64,000 bases of DNA from Lumbricus terrestris (GCA_949752735.1 OX457039.1:42252199-42316198); one strand, 5' to 3'; shown: positions 23,105 to 34,493, counted from the first letter of the stretch. Numbers and translations are program-made. The notes: a model not told the origin generated them from the sequence alone.

Positions 23105-25190
23105 ACTGTTGTAGACATCGGATATGAAATTGAGTGTCCTAGCATCGGAATCGTTGGTGACGGAATTGACGCAACTCATCAATGTCTCCATCCAACCAGG
23201 AAATCTTCACTTGAAGCAGCAAGAATTTCACCAGCAGCATCAGCAACCGGAGGAGCATCAACTGCAGCCTCTGCAGTCGACGACGACGACGATGATGAAC
23301 ACCACGGCGCCAGGTGCAATCTTCATCGTCATCATCATTGTCGCCGTCGCCATCGTTACTATCGTCATATCAAACGCATAGACTATAGATCCATGACCAC
23401 CTGTTGTGTACAGTGTGCATGTAGTCCATTATGACATGTTCTATGAATCATGCACATATTGACATATTGTGCATGTAGAAGGGCGAGGGAGAGGAGGAGG
23501 AGGAGGAGGCGGTAATCAACAGATTAGGTCAGGACAACTTTTTGCGCAAAAAGCACATAGTGGCTGTAATTATAATATTTACAGTGTTTAAAGTGGGTGA
23601 AAACGTGCGTTCCCACTGCTCTCGAAATTCTTTGCTTGCGTTCCATCTGCTCGCCATACATGGAACCCTGAAAAGGCTGAAAATACATGCGTTCCATCTG
23701 CTCACCCATTTGCGTTCACACTGCTCATCCAAACCACTTTAGACATTGAATATAATAGTTAGTTAACGTTAACGGCTAGGAATGGGGATGGGGTGCGGAC
23801 ATGGGACAAAAGAAGGGTAAACGGAAATTGGGTAGGAGTGGAGGCCAGTAGCAGATGGGAAGGGAGAGAAAGGTTGTGCAGCTCTAAAATTGCTTTTAAA
23901 AGCCATGACTTTTGCAATTAGATAGCAATGAAGCGGTACTGCATATAATTTATTATGCAATTAATGCAAATTAATTATCGCTAAGACAGCAATTAAACAG
24001 TTTCTGTGTTTTTTTCAGAAAGTGAAATCATTTTGAAGAATTCGGTTGTCTGCCTCCATCTCGATGATTCGTCGAAGTTCGTTGAAATTCTTGGTCGACT
24101 TCAATCTCAACTGTCAACGCTGCTGGTAATTAATTCTCTTTGCCGCATGGAAAACGATCTGTTGATCAGTGGTTCTGTGAGTGTGTGAGTGGGTGAGTGA
24201 GTGAGTGGGTGAGTGAGTGAGTGGGTGGGTGGGTGGGAAGGTTGGTGTGTGAGCGCATGTTCAATGAGCAAATCATTGAGTGAATGAGTGAGGGTGAGTG
24301 AGTGAGTGAGCGAGCGAACCAGTGAGTATCGGTAACCGCTATTTGAATAGGTCTATTTATCACACGTGGATTGGTGGCAAGGACATGGTCTCGGATTGCT
24401 TGATGTAAAACGGCCATGCAGACCACAAGCTGAGCAGTCATGGGCCTTCGTATTGTAATTTTTAACATAAATTATTGAAATATGTAAGCCTACATAAACC
24501 TCTTGTTATTGCTATGTATTATGTCTATAGTCCAATGCGTTACTAACTCGACCTCGGCATCGTCGAAATGTGGTCTTCTACGTACGACTGTGAAGATTAT
24601 AATAGTAGGCCTAAGAACATCTTTTGGAATCAAAGACCGCTGGCGTCGTTAGACATAGGGCTAATGGCCTACTGTGTAAGTCTTCATAATTATAGAAAAT
24701 GGTAGGTCTACAGGGGACCCTAACGGTTGTCAATGGTGGAGCGAGAACTGTTCAAAATATGAACTCGCTGAAGTGTATGGAGATCCTAGATGTATATTAT
24801 TGTCAATTTTAATTTTTCATATTTTGACATTCAATACCTAAACAATTATGCATCTAAACTTTAACTTAGGAATAAATAATCTAGTCATTTTATGCTATCT
24901 AATTTTTCTGCTGCTACTATTGTCATCTGGTGAATGCCTGTGAACAGGTGGCATTGGATGAGAATTCGGTGAAGGTGAATTGTTTGAAGATGAAGATTGG
25001 ATCAGTAAAATCGTCGACGGTAGCTGAAAGTGACCAGTCGCTCCTACCACTCCCAGATCCATATTCTTCGACACCTCGTCAAGAAAAGACTTTTCGCCGC
25101 TCATCCTCGTTGTCTGATGCTGAATGCTTCCTCTCCTTAATAAACGACCTTGGCGATTCGCCCGATGCCAACGAATATACAACAATATGA
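18110..25190 (+). CDS. Unrecognised multi-exon gene, C-terminal seven exons
   Basis: Seven exons are supported by matching splice phases: 18110-18323 (ends phase 2), 20236-20394 or 20236-20347, 21014-21195 or from 21033 (ends phase 1), 21572-21687 (phase 0), 23115-23313 (phase 1), 24019-24125 (phase 0) and 24948-25190 with TGA. Together they encode about 400 residues. No known domain is evident to me. The protein is serine-rich and charged: SLRKVSRWFRDFK spans junction 1, exons 3 and 4 look coiled-coil-like (KQLEKRFNSMEN; SLKLNEKEKLFNEIL), exon 5 is Gln/His-rich, and exons 6-7 read FVEILGRLQSQLSTLL then VALDENSVKVNCLKMKIGS. The tail has RRSSSLSDAE, a basophilic-kinase-like site, and ends YTTI, fitting a class I PDZ ligand. 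There is no signal peptide or membrane segment. The junction between exons 2 and 3 has two self-consistent solutions. The 5' end is open: the ATG at 18115 follows an in-frame stop and could be internal. An AATAAA occurs at 25621. Confidence 0.75.
18425..18730. repeat. ACTAATTTACTT degenerate tandem repeat
   Basis: About 25 imperfect units of 12 bp lie in the first intron of the unknown gene. Confidence 0.9.
18790..19170. repeat. (ATTC)n array
   Basis: This is a degenerate tetranucleotide run with CAGT and CGTT variants. It lies just beyond the 3' end of the minus-strand LINE, whose relatives end in (GAAT)n, the complement. Confidence 0.95.
19192..20240 (-). mobile_element. LINE (CR1/L2-like) 3' half, decayed and interrupted
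   Basis: Minus-strand frames give a reverse-transcriptase C-terminal region: SSVRDLEVVLDSMLTFAPHI, then PLQSVLNSAARLIARFPRYS, HLHWLPLIARIQLKVLTLIC, and LFVPRARTALAKMRAFALIG ending PALWN. After a 205-bp MITE insertion it resumes as LPPSTRSSIL ... CLKTNFFSLG. Frameshifts and stops make it dead. The 3' end has GGAGCGCCTCTGATTGGTG, then TTTATAAATTTATAAATACA and a (TACAA)n tail. The 5' truncation lies directly beside exon 2 of the unknown gene. Confidence 0.85.
19380..19584. mobile_element. hAT-type MITE (CAGGGCTGTTTTTAAGG family), copy 1
   Basis: The element is inserted in the LINE between codons for ALWN and LPPS. It is flanked by GTTCCAC (19373-19379 and 19585-19591). It matches the copy at 30288-30487 over most of its length. 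Confidence 0.8.
20470..20890. repeat. (ATTC)n array, second block
   Basis: This degenerate tetranucleotide sequence fills much of the second intron of the unknown gene. Open frames here are low-complexity. Confidence 0.93.
21436..21530. repeat. Short direct duplication
   Basis: A roughly 48-bp segment (ACTCAGCTTAAGCCTACC, then TTGCCTCA) occurs twice in tandem in the intron between exons 3 and 4. Confidence 0.85.
21783..21912 (+). repeat. 16/16/20-bp tandem repeat
   Basis: The core TGCAACATG recurs at 21793, 21813, 21829, 21845, 21865, 21881 and 21897, giving a 52-bp super-period of 16+16+20. The longer unit carries an inserted GCAC. Confidence 0.9.
22100..22315 (-). mobile_element. LINE 3' end fragment
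   Basis: The minus strand reads VLRSRTAIRQRRPFPVADLT, then WNSLPVTLLLV and FRKSLKTVF, followed by the GAGCGCTTCTGAGTAGCC terminus. This corresponds to the ARRVLRSSARG ... TVWNDLP ... KSLKSFFF region of the LINE at 48868. It starts from a GAT/GAC-rich boundary. Confidence 0.75.
22458..22740 (+). mobile_element. tRNA-derived SINE, family C
   Basis: A tRNA-like head (GAGTAATGGATAACACGCTGG) is followed by a B-box match (AGTTCGAGTCC, 22517-22527) and about 200 bp of unrelated body. It ends in TTGATTAAACTAAA, directly joined to the (GAT)n array. It differs from families A and B. Confidence 0.7.
22743..23103 (+). repeat. (GAT/GAC)n array abutting an exon
   Basis: About 360 bp of GATGAC-type repeat grows from the tail of the family-C SINE and ends about 12 bases before the predicted start of exon 5 of the unknown gene (23115). 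Confidence 0.95.
23314..24018. other. Intron 5 of the unknown gene
   Basis: There is no recognisable element except a short purine run near 23490 and a small internal repetition of GCGTTCCATCTGCTC (23640-23710). The intron ends in a good polypyrimidine tract, TTTTTTTCAG. Confidence 0.4.
24176..24320 (+). repeat. (GTGA)n degenerate repeat
   Basis: GTGAGTGAGTGGGTGA-type repeat lies just after the exon 6 donor. It creates several donor-like GTGAGT sites in the intron. Confidence 0.9.
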
Positions 25191-25854
25191 CGATCCGAGC
25201 TCATCTACGTAAAACATAAGAATGTAGACAAGAAGAGTGATACTTAGGCCTATAGACAATGTCATGCAGTCTACACCTCCGTAACCCATCCGAAACCTGG
25301 GTAGGTTTAAAAGGATAATAGTAAAGACAATGGGCTATTTAGGCCTATCGGTCTGGGAAAAACAAAGACTATTATCTTCGTTATGCAACAGCATCGGTCA
25401 ACAGAAACTCCAATTTATCACAAATATTTTTACATTGAGTATCTGTCTACATTATGCATAGAACAGGAATGAAGCTGCACTGAATAATTTATTGTCTAAA
25501 TAATTTTGTAAAATAATAGCAGTTTCGTTGGCTGTGTAATGTGCATATAGGGCGTATCTCTATATATTATACAGTTTAAAGACCTATGGATAAGAGAATT
25601 TTTCGCAACAAGCATTATTGAATAAATCTCGACAATCGATCATTTTGGCGTTCTAAATTATTCGCCAATGTAGGTTTATTATAATTATAAGTTGTATTGA
25701 TGAAACTATAGTTGCTTCTTAAATAGAAGTTGGATCGATTAAGCTATTTCACGCGCAATAGAAGATGGATTGATCATTGACGAAGAATAATGTAGAAGTT
25801 CTATTGGTGAAGATTGCGTGCATGGAAGTTGGATTGACGACAGTGTTCGTGGGC

Positions 25855-25901
<47 letters not shown>

Positions 25902-26617
25902 TTTATTGAGAACGTTAAATCTGTAGGTCACCCTAGCTATGGTCCGAGAGTATTTGCTGTAGACATACTGTTGGAATCGTGGAAAATGCGGCCATTGTTG
26001 CCATACCCAACGAGCGTATACGTTGGCTGTCTATAAAATTAAGGACTATTAGTTGGTTTTCTTAGTGTAGAATTGTTCAAATTTGATGTACAAGCAAAAG
26101 AAATACATTTTTGGAATCAGGAAACAAAGCTGATCAAAACTAGATATATGAACATCCTGAGAAATAGAAAAAAATTATTCGACTTTTTCAGCTCAGAGGT
26201 CACTCCACCTCAACTCAAACGATTTTGAGGAAAGCTCCCACTCGACCACCTCCGAATTGGCTGGAAATTTAACCACACGTTGCAACATGCATTGGATATT
26301 GAAGTTCAAAATATTGTTGAAATACTTTAATTGCTTTCCAAGATATCATAGCTTTCGTAACCCCCAACCTCCAAAAGCCTTTCGCAAAAACTTCGACATC
26401 TCAACTTGTCAAGGTTCAACATCCTCGGAGCTGTTATATGAATTCATATTATTTTATTTCTATGTGTACAGTTTCTTTCATAGATTTCAAAACTATAATT
26501 ATTTTTAGTGTGTGTCTAGTATTTTTAGTTATATTAAATGTTAAAGGTGCCTTCATATTCAGTTTATATTTAGATTCTCAATATTCAGCGATCAGTATAA
26601 GCCTATCTCAATATAAT
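25191..26617. other. 3' flank of the unknown gene with an (ATA)n run
   Basis: AATAAA at 25621-25626 is a candidate polyadenylation signal. A short decayed repeat GAAGTTGGATTGATGA occurs several times at 25690-25840. 25856-25902 is (ATA)n. Nothing else is supported to 26617. Confidence 0.4.
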
Positions 26618-26684
26618 ATATATATATAGTATCTGATATACATATATATATCAGATATATATATACATATATATATACATAGTA

Positions 26685-26716
<32 letters not shown>
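26618..26716. repeat. (AT)n and ATATATCAGAT repeat
   Basis: AT dinucleotide runs are interrupted by GTATCTGATAT palindromes. Confidence 0.93.
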
Positions 26717-28460
26717 GCTTTGATGGGGTTTTGTTTTTCAGAAGTTAACAGTGTCAAAAATGTGTTTTTTTACTGAGTGTGGCAGTCATGGATGGTTTTT
26801 CACAGACTTTTTACCCATATAATATTAGCATAAAAATTTTGCATCCAATGTTATTAATGGCATTTCTGCACACATCATCATATATTTTGACTTTTTCAGT
26901 GCATAAAAAAGTGCTAAAATGAATATTCAGTGGCTGAGATATACTATACTGAATTTTTCCATCTTGTACTAGTGCACTATTACTACAGCATGCTAGTGCT
27001 AAACAAAGAGCACATTGCAATGGAACACAGCATATTTCATCATGTTTCTGTCAAGTCTGCTGATAGCTTGACTTGGCCAAGATATACTCATCGTGTATTT
27101 GACAAGTATATCTTCTTCGTCTGACTGGTCAGTTATCAATCTAGTGTACTATTTTAGGTTATAATATTCCTTCCACACACATAGCTAGTTGACAAATAGT
27201 CATTTGTACGTTGTTCACCTGAAGAAAGACATGTTTAGAATCAGGAAAAATGATGATAAACCTGACATGCTAAAAAAATCCTGGAGAAAAAGAAAAATGA
27301 TTAGCCAGATTACATTGAATTCTGCAAATTTTTAATTTTCCTTACAATTACCCATTTTCACATTATCTGTAATCTCAGAAATAGCCAAGTTCAGATACCA
27401 TATGTCTACTGCAATTTATCTATTAATTAAATAATTGAATGGCCAATCGTCATCCACCCTGGCTTTGGACTGGCAGTGTTAACACATTAGTGTTATTGCT
27501 AGCAGAGGCTGAATTAATCATCTTTTCACTCTTCAGATTCTCTATTTTTACATTTCATCCTGTGTTTGATTTATTATTATTAAATGATTTTAAAACTATA
27601 ATCATATATTCTGTGCCATTTGAGTTGACTCATTCAGGCTAATCTTTTTGGAAAACTTTTCCATCACATCAACACAAAGCTGTGTAAGTGTGCCTAGAAG
27701 AGTACTGGTAACTTTCGAACATCTAGGCTACACCTCCTGGTTATGCCTCCGTTCTTTATTTAGGCAATCACCATAACAGCGTACTCCTTGAAAAGTTGTT
27801 CCTTTGCAATGTTAAATAAAAGCATCTGATGCAGGTGGTAACAATAATTAGAGTGTACATGAGTTCTTGGTAAAGACTAAAGAGTTGCTCAAGTGCTGTT
27901 TTCAGTTCAGTGCAATCACTAGTCCTATCATACATGTTAATGGCAAACCATTCTAAAACTGGCATCTATGACAAATTATGCACTGCTTTATCGATATCAT
28001 CTGTGACTTCACATAGATTCATCAATGCTTCAGTGACCACTGGATACTAATCCAGGCTTTGCCGGCTGCAGCTGCCTTTTCTGGCAAACTTGATACTGTG
28101 TCACCTCGTGTAAAACAGTGGAAGACTTGCAGCAATTACCATTTATCAGCATTCACATAACTATGTGAATTTAACAAATCATGAACTGCAATCAGGCGAC
28201 TACATCGACATCATAGTTAATTTGGTCCAGTGCTACAACTAAATTTTTATGAAGAGTTAAATGAGCATTTCGTCCATGACTGACAGCAGGCAGATCTGGA
28301 AAGTTTTCTAGCAAATGATTCTTAAGTCGAGTAGCATTAAGGTTTACTTGTCAGAAAATACATTGACACTATGTTAATTAATCTTCGTTTAATTAGACAA
28401 ATAAGGGTGACACACCACACCCAGTAACAAGTCAATACACTTTAAAAGTAAACAGCAAAA
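26717..28460. other. Unannotated AT-rich stretch
   Basis: I find no convincing gene. Minus-strand fragments between 27700 and 28300 resemble decayed coding sequence with many stops, perhaps from the same mobile element as the LINE relic just downstream. Confidence 0.3.
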
Positions 28461-28469
28461 TAATGTGAA

Positions 28470-29085
28470 GATAACAATGTCATTAACGGGTGTCAAAGAG
28501 AACCCTCCGAATAAAGTTTCTAACATCTTTAGCTGGTAGAACAAAAGGAAGTGGTCTAGTTATAGGTGGTTTTTGCAAGAGGTGGAAAAAGGTTCCTCAG
28601 GACATGATTGATGTTTAGCATTATATTACGAAGCAGCCCAGCATCAGCTCCGGCAACTAATTTCTCAATGTTCGGGAACATAGTGGAAAGGAATCCCAGT
28701 CATCGCATACGATTCAACATTCGTTCTAGTTTAGTTCTGTCGTTGCTAATGGTGAACCCCCACCAGGCTGGGGCAGCATAGAGGATCCTCGCGACTGAAG
28801 TGACTCGAGCTAGCCTACTTTGTGGAGAGCGTCAGAGGGCAGTCCATGGGCTCTAAGCATTCTCAGTGCATAGAGTGATCTAGAACATCCCTTCAGCAGC
28901 TCAAAAACATGTTCTGTAGCTCGAAGATTGCTACAGTAATAGTTGATTCGCATAAAGTTGGCTAAGTTCAGCAAGTCTGAATACTGGAGGCAAAATGTTG
29001 TTGGCTCTGGCTTCTTCCAAGTACATAAAGCTAATGTGATTTAGTCTGCATTTAACCCGTTTGTACACTTCGCATTGTCTTCACA
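28470..29085 (-). mobile_element. LINE relic of a second clade (Jockey/I-like RT C-terminus)
   Basis: Minus-strand translation reads EHVFELLKGCSRSLYALRML, RAHGLPSDALHKV, ILYAAPAWWGFT, LERMLNRMR, stop, and NINHVLRNLFPPLAKTTYN. The LRxHGL, YAAPAWWGF and NHVLRxLFPP pattern is typical of the region after the polymerase domain in Jockey-type elements. It is clearly different from the CR1/L2-like LINE elsewhere here. Several stops show decay. Confidence 0.75.
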
Positions 29086-29337
29086 TGGCACTGGCTGACC
29101 AAATTAAACAGGCTGGTAATTTAGCCTTGATTTACAATCAAATCACCACTAAACAACTTTAGTAGCATCAAGTTATCAGTCTTTTCTTCTGGGAGGGTGA
29201 AATTGTGAGCCATTTGCCAAAGTTATACAACGGATCTCGCTGCAGTGGGTAGAGGTCACGAATGACATGGAAGTTCCCTGAACAGCTTTAAAAGGCACGG
29301 GCTCATAGCATTAGGATGTAAGTAGCCAGCTCATCTA

Positions 29338-30265
29338 GGCCTGTCCATGAAGACATAGGTGGAGATTTGGGGGGACGGTCCCCTCCAAAGTTTGTGGTGG
29401 ATGGGATGGAGATGCTTATATCCCCCAATATTTCAGAAATATCATTCTAAATTTCTAGTGTTATTGCCGTTTATTCATAATGAGCAATTTTGTTAAGATG
29501 ACAGCTTCAAATGATAATATTACAGTATGAAAATTGAACATTTTTAAACAATGGGAGGGAACATTCATTGAAGTCTTAAACCATGTTTCTGAGCTCTGAA
29601 ATCAAGAATAATTAATTTCGTGAAGATGACAGTTTAAAAAGCTACGGCTACAATGTGTCAATCCAAAAATTTCTTACACAATTGGGATGTGACACTCTGA
29701 AGTCTTAAACCATAACTAATTTTTATTAGGATGACAGTTTAATTCCTACAATTACAAAATGGAAATTCAGAAAATTTCAGCAATGTGAAAGAGGCATATA
29801 TTGAAGTCTTAAGCTATGTCCAGTGTGAGAATTGTGGAAAAATAACTGGGGGGTTGGACCATTATCCACTTGGAATTCGGGTGTAAAAAACAGACTTTAC
29901 TATGGGGCTCTGAGAAAGACTGGGGGATTGAAACCCCCAACACCCACAACAATTCTCCCCCTGGCTATGCCTTTCATCAATGAAATTAAGAGAAATTTTT
30001 TGAGATCACAGTCCAAATTTCAAAAATTACAACAATGAAGGTGAACTTTTGAATTCATAAACTAGGACTATTCGCACTGGAATGTCGAGCAATTTCTTTA
30101 AAATGACAGCCCAAATGCTACCATTGCAGGTGTAAATAAAAATATTCGGAGAGGCACATCCCTGCCCAAGTTCATTCCGCTGCTTGGTGCTTCGCGCCTG
30201 GGTGATCGTCCTTCGGCTGTCCCCCCAAAGTTCGTACCAAGTCTCCACTTATGCATGAAGACCTC
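29338..30265. repeat. Dispersed repeat with degraded internal units and inverted edges
   Basis: Units around AAGATGACAGCTTAAAA, ending in TTGAAGTCTTAAACCATG, repeat with divergence. The edges (GTCCATGAAGACATAGGTGG left; its inverse form right) are roughly complementary. Related sequence occurs at 43960-44230, 58130-58330 and 63100-63690, suggesting one dispersed family. Confidence 0.55.
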
Positions 30266-30287
30266 AAGCCTTGACCTCACTAAGCAC

Positions 30288-30487
30288 CAGGGCTGTTTTT
30301 AAGGCATTTTTCACACTGCACAATTAACCCCTTCTTTTCTTTCCCAATCCTCTATGGCAAATCTCTTCCAATCCGAGAACAACAACCTTTTTTTTACTAG
30401 TTTTAGCCGTACAGAAGTGCTTCTACAACTGCACAAATCCATTCAGAACTGCACATTTTGTGAACAACTGCACGTTAAAAAAACCTG
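30288..30487. mobile_element. hAT-type MITE (CAGGGCTGTTTTTAAGG family), copy 2
   Basis: This 200-bp element is flanked by a perfect 8-bp duplication CTAAGCAC (30280-30287 and 30488-30495). Its ends begin CAGGG and CAGGT on opposite strands. It defines the boundaries of the family. Confidence 0.87.
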
Positions 30488-31177
30488 CTAAGCACCCCTA
30501 TCTGGCAAAAAATATACTTACTCCAATCAACTATGGTAAGCGTATTCGTAGACCATTTTTCACCGCTATGGGTCCAATGCTCATTAGGAGCCGTTGTCTA
30601 CGAATAGGCCAACACGTGCCGGGGAGAGTTGTACAGGGCCTATATTGCGGAGTTCTTAATAATATTGCACACTTCGATACATCGTTTATAATATGGATGA
30701 AAATAAGCAGACAGCATAACGGCCAATTGAACCATTTACTCCCGAGTCCCGAATGGTAATATCATTAATATAATTGTGAGATAAATTATATTACAACAAT
30801 TATAATTTATTATTATTAACATTTACAGCGTAAGCGGAAGTATAAAGCAGCTGGTAACCCATATCAACGATTTGTTCGTGAAAAACACGCCAATTTGTAC
30901 CACGTTTAGCCTAATTGTGCATAACGTAGCCCAAAAGACGGCGTTGTCGACTTTTACAAAGTTGACTAAATTTCAGTATTTACAAACGTATTCATAGGTG
31001 TTTGTATATCAAATTATTTTTTAAATTAGTCAACCTTTAAAAATAAAAAGTTTGTTGCTTGTACATATAACTTGAACAATCCGGGAGCTTTCTGTCTTTT
31101 ATTGCCCGCACTATATAAGTTGGGTGGAACGAATGAGCGGCCGAAGGACAATCGCTATTTGCGACATTTTGGGCGGA

Positions 31178-31631
31178 CGGTGACACGAAACGGAGTATCC
31201 CCCCTGAAAGCTATCCGGGGGGATGAATTAATCTATCCCCCCGGATGGAATTAACCGGTCTATACTATCCTGGGGGATAAAACATTCTATCCCCTTTTTT
31301 AAAAATGCGCATAATAAAAACATTTATGCTGTAATCAAAATTTAAAGTGCCTCTAATTGTTTTAAGTGTCCTAAGCAATGCCCAGATAAAGGCAACTCGA
31401 ATTTAATTAGTGACTGAGTGTTCTTAAGTGTTTTAAATGTTTTAAGTGCTCTAAAAACAGGGCAAAACAAACTATCTAGTAGGAATAAACATACCTGTTA
31501 GTGTAATTGTTCAAAACAAAGCGGATGAAAATTAATTTGCAAAGAAAAATACACGCGAAAACGGTTTTTTAAACTTTTTTAAATTTGGGGGATACAATTA
31601 ATACGGGGGATACTCTATTTCGTGACAACGG
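31178..31631. mobile_element. Short inverted-end element (GAGTATCCCCC ends)
   Basis: The ends CACGAAACGGAGTATCCCCC and its inverse CACGAAATAGAGTATCCCCC match at 18 of 20 positions. The interior has no coding frame. A diverged relative lies at about 50000-50390. The exact boundary and target duplication are unclear. Confidence 0.7.
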
Positions 31632-32278
31632 CTGATCAGTCGCCGACCGACGACATTTTCCATTTTCATCGACGAAATTTTCTGACGACCTGTTTTTAGT
31701 CACAATTGGTCATTTGTTGTATAATGTTATCAGTATAATCACCAATTAGCCATGCATGCCCTAAGGCCTAAATATTGGGGGGGGGGGAGACAAATGCATG
31801 GACGGTTCCCCCACTGCAAACATTGAGGGGACCATCCCCTGTACGTCCCACTAAGTCTTCCCTATGGAGTTTTTCCCAGACCGATCTGTTAAGCCGTGTA
31901 AATTACCTATACTGCAGGAGCCACGTTCAGATACAAAGCATATATATATATTAGCCACTATATTATGCAGACTAAGTGGCATGGAGACATTTAAGGTAAA
32001 TATTTGATGTAGCGTCAGGTATATGGGACAAGTGCGGAAGGCGCTGGACGCCACGAAATAAAGCGAAAAATTTACGGCGGTCATCTTTAAAAGTGTAGGT
32101 AAATCCTCATTTTCCGCGAAAAAGCTATTTTTCTCTTTGACGTCTGCATACATAGCGTCCTACACGAAAATGCATATATAACCTAAATTGGTCCATACCG
32201 TGCATCGTGTAAAAGGTAAAAACTCTGAATTGGGTGAAATAAGGAAGAGAGAAAATGATGCAAAGCAGCAAAGTGGAG

Positions 32279-32470
32279 ACGGTTGAGTAGGAGGTTGAGT
32301 AGGAGGTTGAGTAGGAGGTTGAGTAGAAGGTTGAGTAGGAGGTTGAGTAGGAGGTTGAGTAGGAGGTTGAGTAGGAGGTTGAGTAGGAGGTTGAGTAGGA
32401 GGTTGAGTAGGAGGTTGAGTAGGAGGTTGAGTAGGAGATTGAGTAGGAGGTTGAGTAGGAGATTGAGTAG
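32279..32470 (+). repeat. 12-bp minisatellite
   Basis: About 15-16 near-perfect copies of AGGAGGTTGAGT. The unit is a multiple of three, so a frame stays open. Confidence 0.97.
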
Positions 32471-33030
32471 GCTACTTTTGGGGTAATATCGAGGATTCTT
32501 ATGTATATAGGCCTATATAGAGTATAAGACTGTAGCCTTTGTGATAATGCAGACTGCAGGTCGTCGGCATTGCCTAATGATAGTCATTTACGAAACGAAG
32601 CAGACCTATCCTGCGATGAAATCTTCAACACTTAATTGATGATAATCAGGCCTATTATAGGCTATAGGCCTATGCGCGCTTCGACGATAAGGCCATTGAA
32701 GGATAGGCCTACAAGTCACAAATAGACAGCAAATAAGCAAAGATGACTGTCGAATCAACAAAGCATAAGTAAAATTAGTTTTATAGCCTACAATATTATA
32801 ATAGGTTAATTAATTCTTGGAATATAACTTACAAGTATTTAAACATTTCACTCTATAATATACCTATGCAAATAAAAGATAAATAGTGTAAGTTCGCAAT
32901 GTATGTACATGTATATGAGCACTTCAATTGTTATAGCGCCCCATCAAGATATACTCATAGAGATCCCAGCGCGTCGGCTCGAGGTTGATTCGAACCCGCA
33001 CCCTTCCGGCTCCAATTAAGGCACCGAACA
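32471..33030. other. Unannotated stretch with TAGGCCTA motifs
   Basis: Several TAGGCCTA palindromes and AT-rich sequence are present. A degraded SINE-like end (cgaacccgcacccttccgg) may lie near 32930-33020 on the minus strand, but no full element is visible. Confidence 0.3.
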
Positions 33031-33034
33031 TATA

Positions 33035-34012
33035 CAGGGTGCGCCAAGAAAGTAATCCCCTACGGTTTTTAGCCCACATCTTGGCCAAACATACGAATTT
33101 TTAAATGAAATTTTACAGTCGTAAAGGCAATTCATATTTACGTACAATGGTCAAATTACAGAAAAATATTTCAAACAGAACAAAAGTTATATCACTTTTA
33201 GTGAAGTTACCCACCGTTTTTTGACGATTCAAAAACGTGACGCGACAAAAAGTAACAAAAAACCAATTTAATTATTCTGGCCAATATCTTGGCCGGAAGT
33301 AAGAATTTCGATATGAAATTTTACAGGCTTAAAGACAATTCATATCTGCACATGATTGCCAAATTTCAGCAAAATATTTCAAACAGAATAAAAGCTATGG
33401 CACTTAAGAAGGCCACCCACCGTTTTTTGACGATTCAAAGATGTAACGCAGCAAAAAGTAGCAAAAACACGATTTTATTTAGTCTCATCTCAAATAATTG
33501 TTATGAGATAGCATTGATATTGCCAGATGATCATTATTATTACTATTTAAAAAAGGAACAGGGTGCCAGCGTAGCTGCACGTCACTCAGAAGTAACTTAG
33601 CAAGACGACAATAAAATTGGTAAATAAGGAATCTGTCAGATTAATCAACAGGTCCAACAAGAACTTTGCAAAGAGACTCAAAAGAAGTTTTGGCAATGGT
33701 GGTGGGCACATTGAACACAAGTTGTGAAGCACTACCAAGTTCATTTGACAACAGTTATTTGAGATATGACTTGATAAAAGCAGGTTTTTGATACTTTTTG
33801 TTACGCCACGTTTTTGAATCGTCAAAAACGGTGGGTGGCCTCACTAAAAGTGATATAACTTTTGTTCTGTTTGAAATATTTTTTATGTAATTTGACCTTT
33901 GTACGTATATATAAATTGCCTTTAAGACTGTAAAATTTCATTTAAAAATTCGTATGTTTGGCCAAGATATGTACAAAAAACCGTAGGGGGATTACTTTTT
34001 TGGCGCACCCTG
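33035..34012. mobile_element. Tc1/mariner-like element with about 220-bp inverted repeats
   Basis: The ends CAGGGTGCGCCAAGAAAGTA and CAGGGTGCGCCAAAAAAGTA are inverted, flanked by TA (33033-33034, 34013-34014). Homology between the arms runs for about 220 bp, through TTGGCCAAACATACGAAT and CCACCGTTTTTTGACGAT. The left arm is followed by a second, diverged direct copy (about 33275-33465). Between them, a + frame at about 33620-33728 reads RLINRSNKNFAKRLKRSFGN then GGGHIEHKL, stop. It resembles the C-terminus of mariner-type transposases, which often end near GGHIE. The rest of the transposase is gone. Confidence 0.85.
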
Positions 34013-34049
34013 TATACCCTTATGCCACCACGCCCCACTTGCATGACAG

Positions 34050-34493
34050 GCATGCTATGCATGCTTGTCATGCGTCACTGCTGCAAAAGCTTCCAATTGA
34101 GTTTGTTGACTGTTCCGAGGTCGTAAAATAATGCTGAGGTGCATGGAATTTTTCCATTTCGTCTCCTCAGTTGGACCTGCGCTTAACCCTGAGGAGCACG
34201 TTGCGTGCACCAATATGCACACCCATGCAAGGCCTAAGCTGGGTCAAATCTGGAATGCGAGTGCGTATCATTGTGGGTGGGCGGTTGTTTTTCTGGTTGT
34301 AATAAAGCACAGAAACGTAAACCTTGATTTGTTTCACACTATGTTGGGCCTGTTGGACTATAAAACGCTTGTTTACAAGAGACGATCCAATCGAAACAAC
34401 GTAGCTACACATGTGGGACGGAGGGACGGAGAGAGGGGGGCGGGAACGGTCCAAATCCTAAAATTCCCGGGAAACGTCGGGTACCCCAGTTAG
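34050..34493 (+). mobile_element. Helitron-like 3' terminus, copy 1
   Basis: The block 34461-34493 has TCCTAAAATTC, a GC-rich hairpin (CCCGGGAAACGTCGGG), then ACCCCAGTTAG followed by T. A second copy ends at 48156. A short hairpin about 10 bases before CTRR-T is the Helitron 3' signature. Here the last four bases are TTAG, a one-base departure. The 5' end is not located, so the start given is only indicative. Confidence 0.45.
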
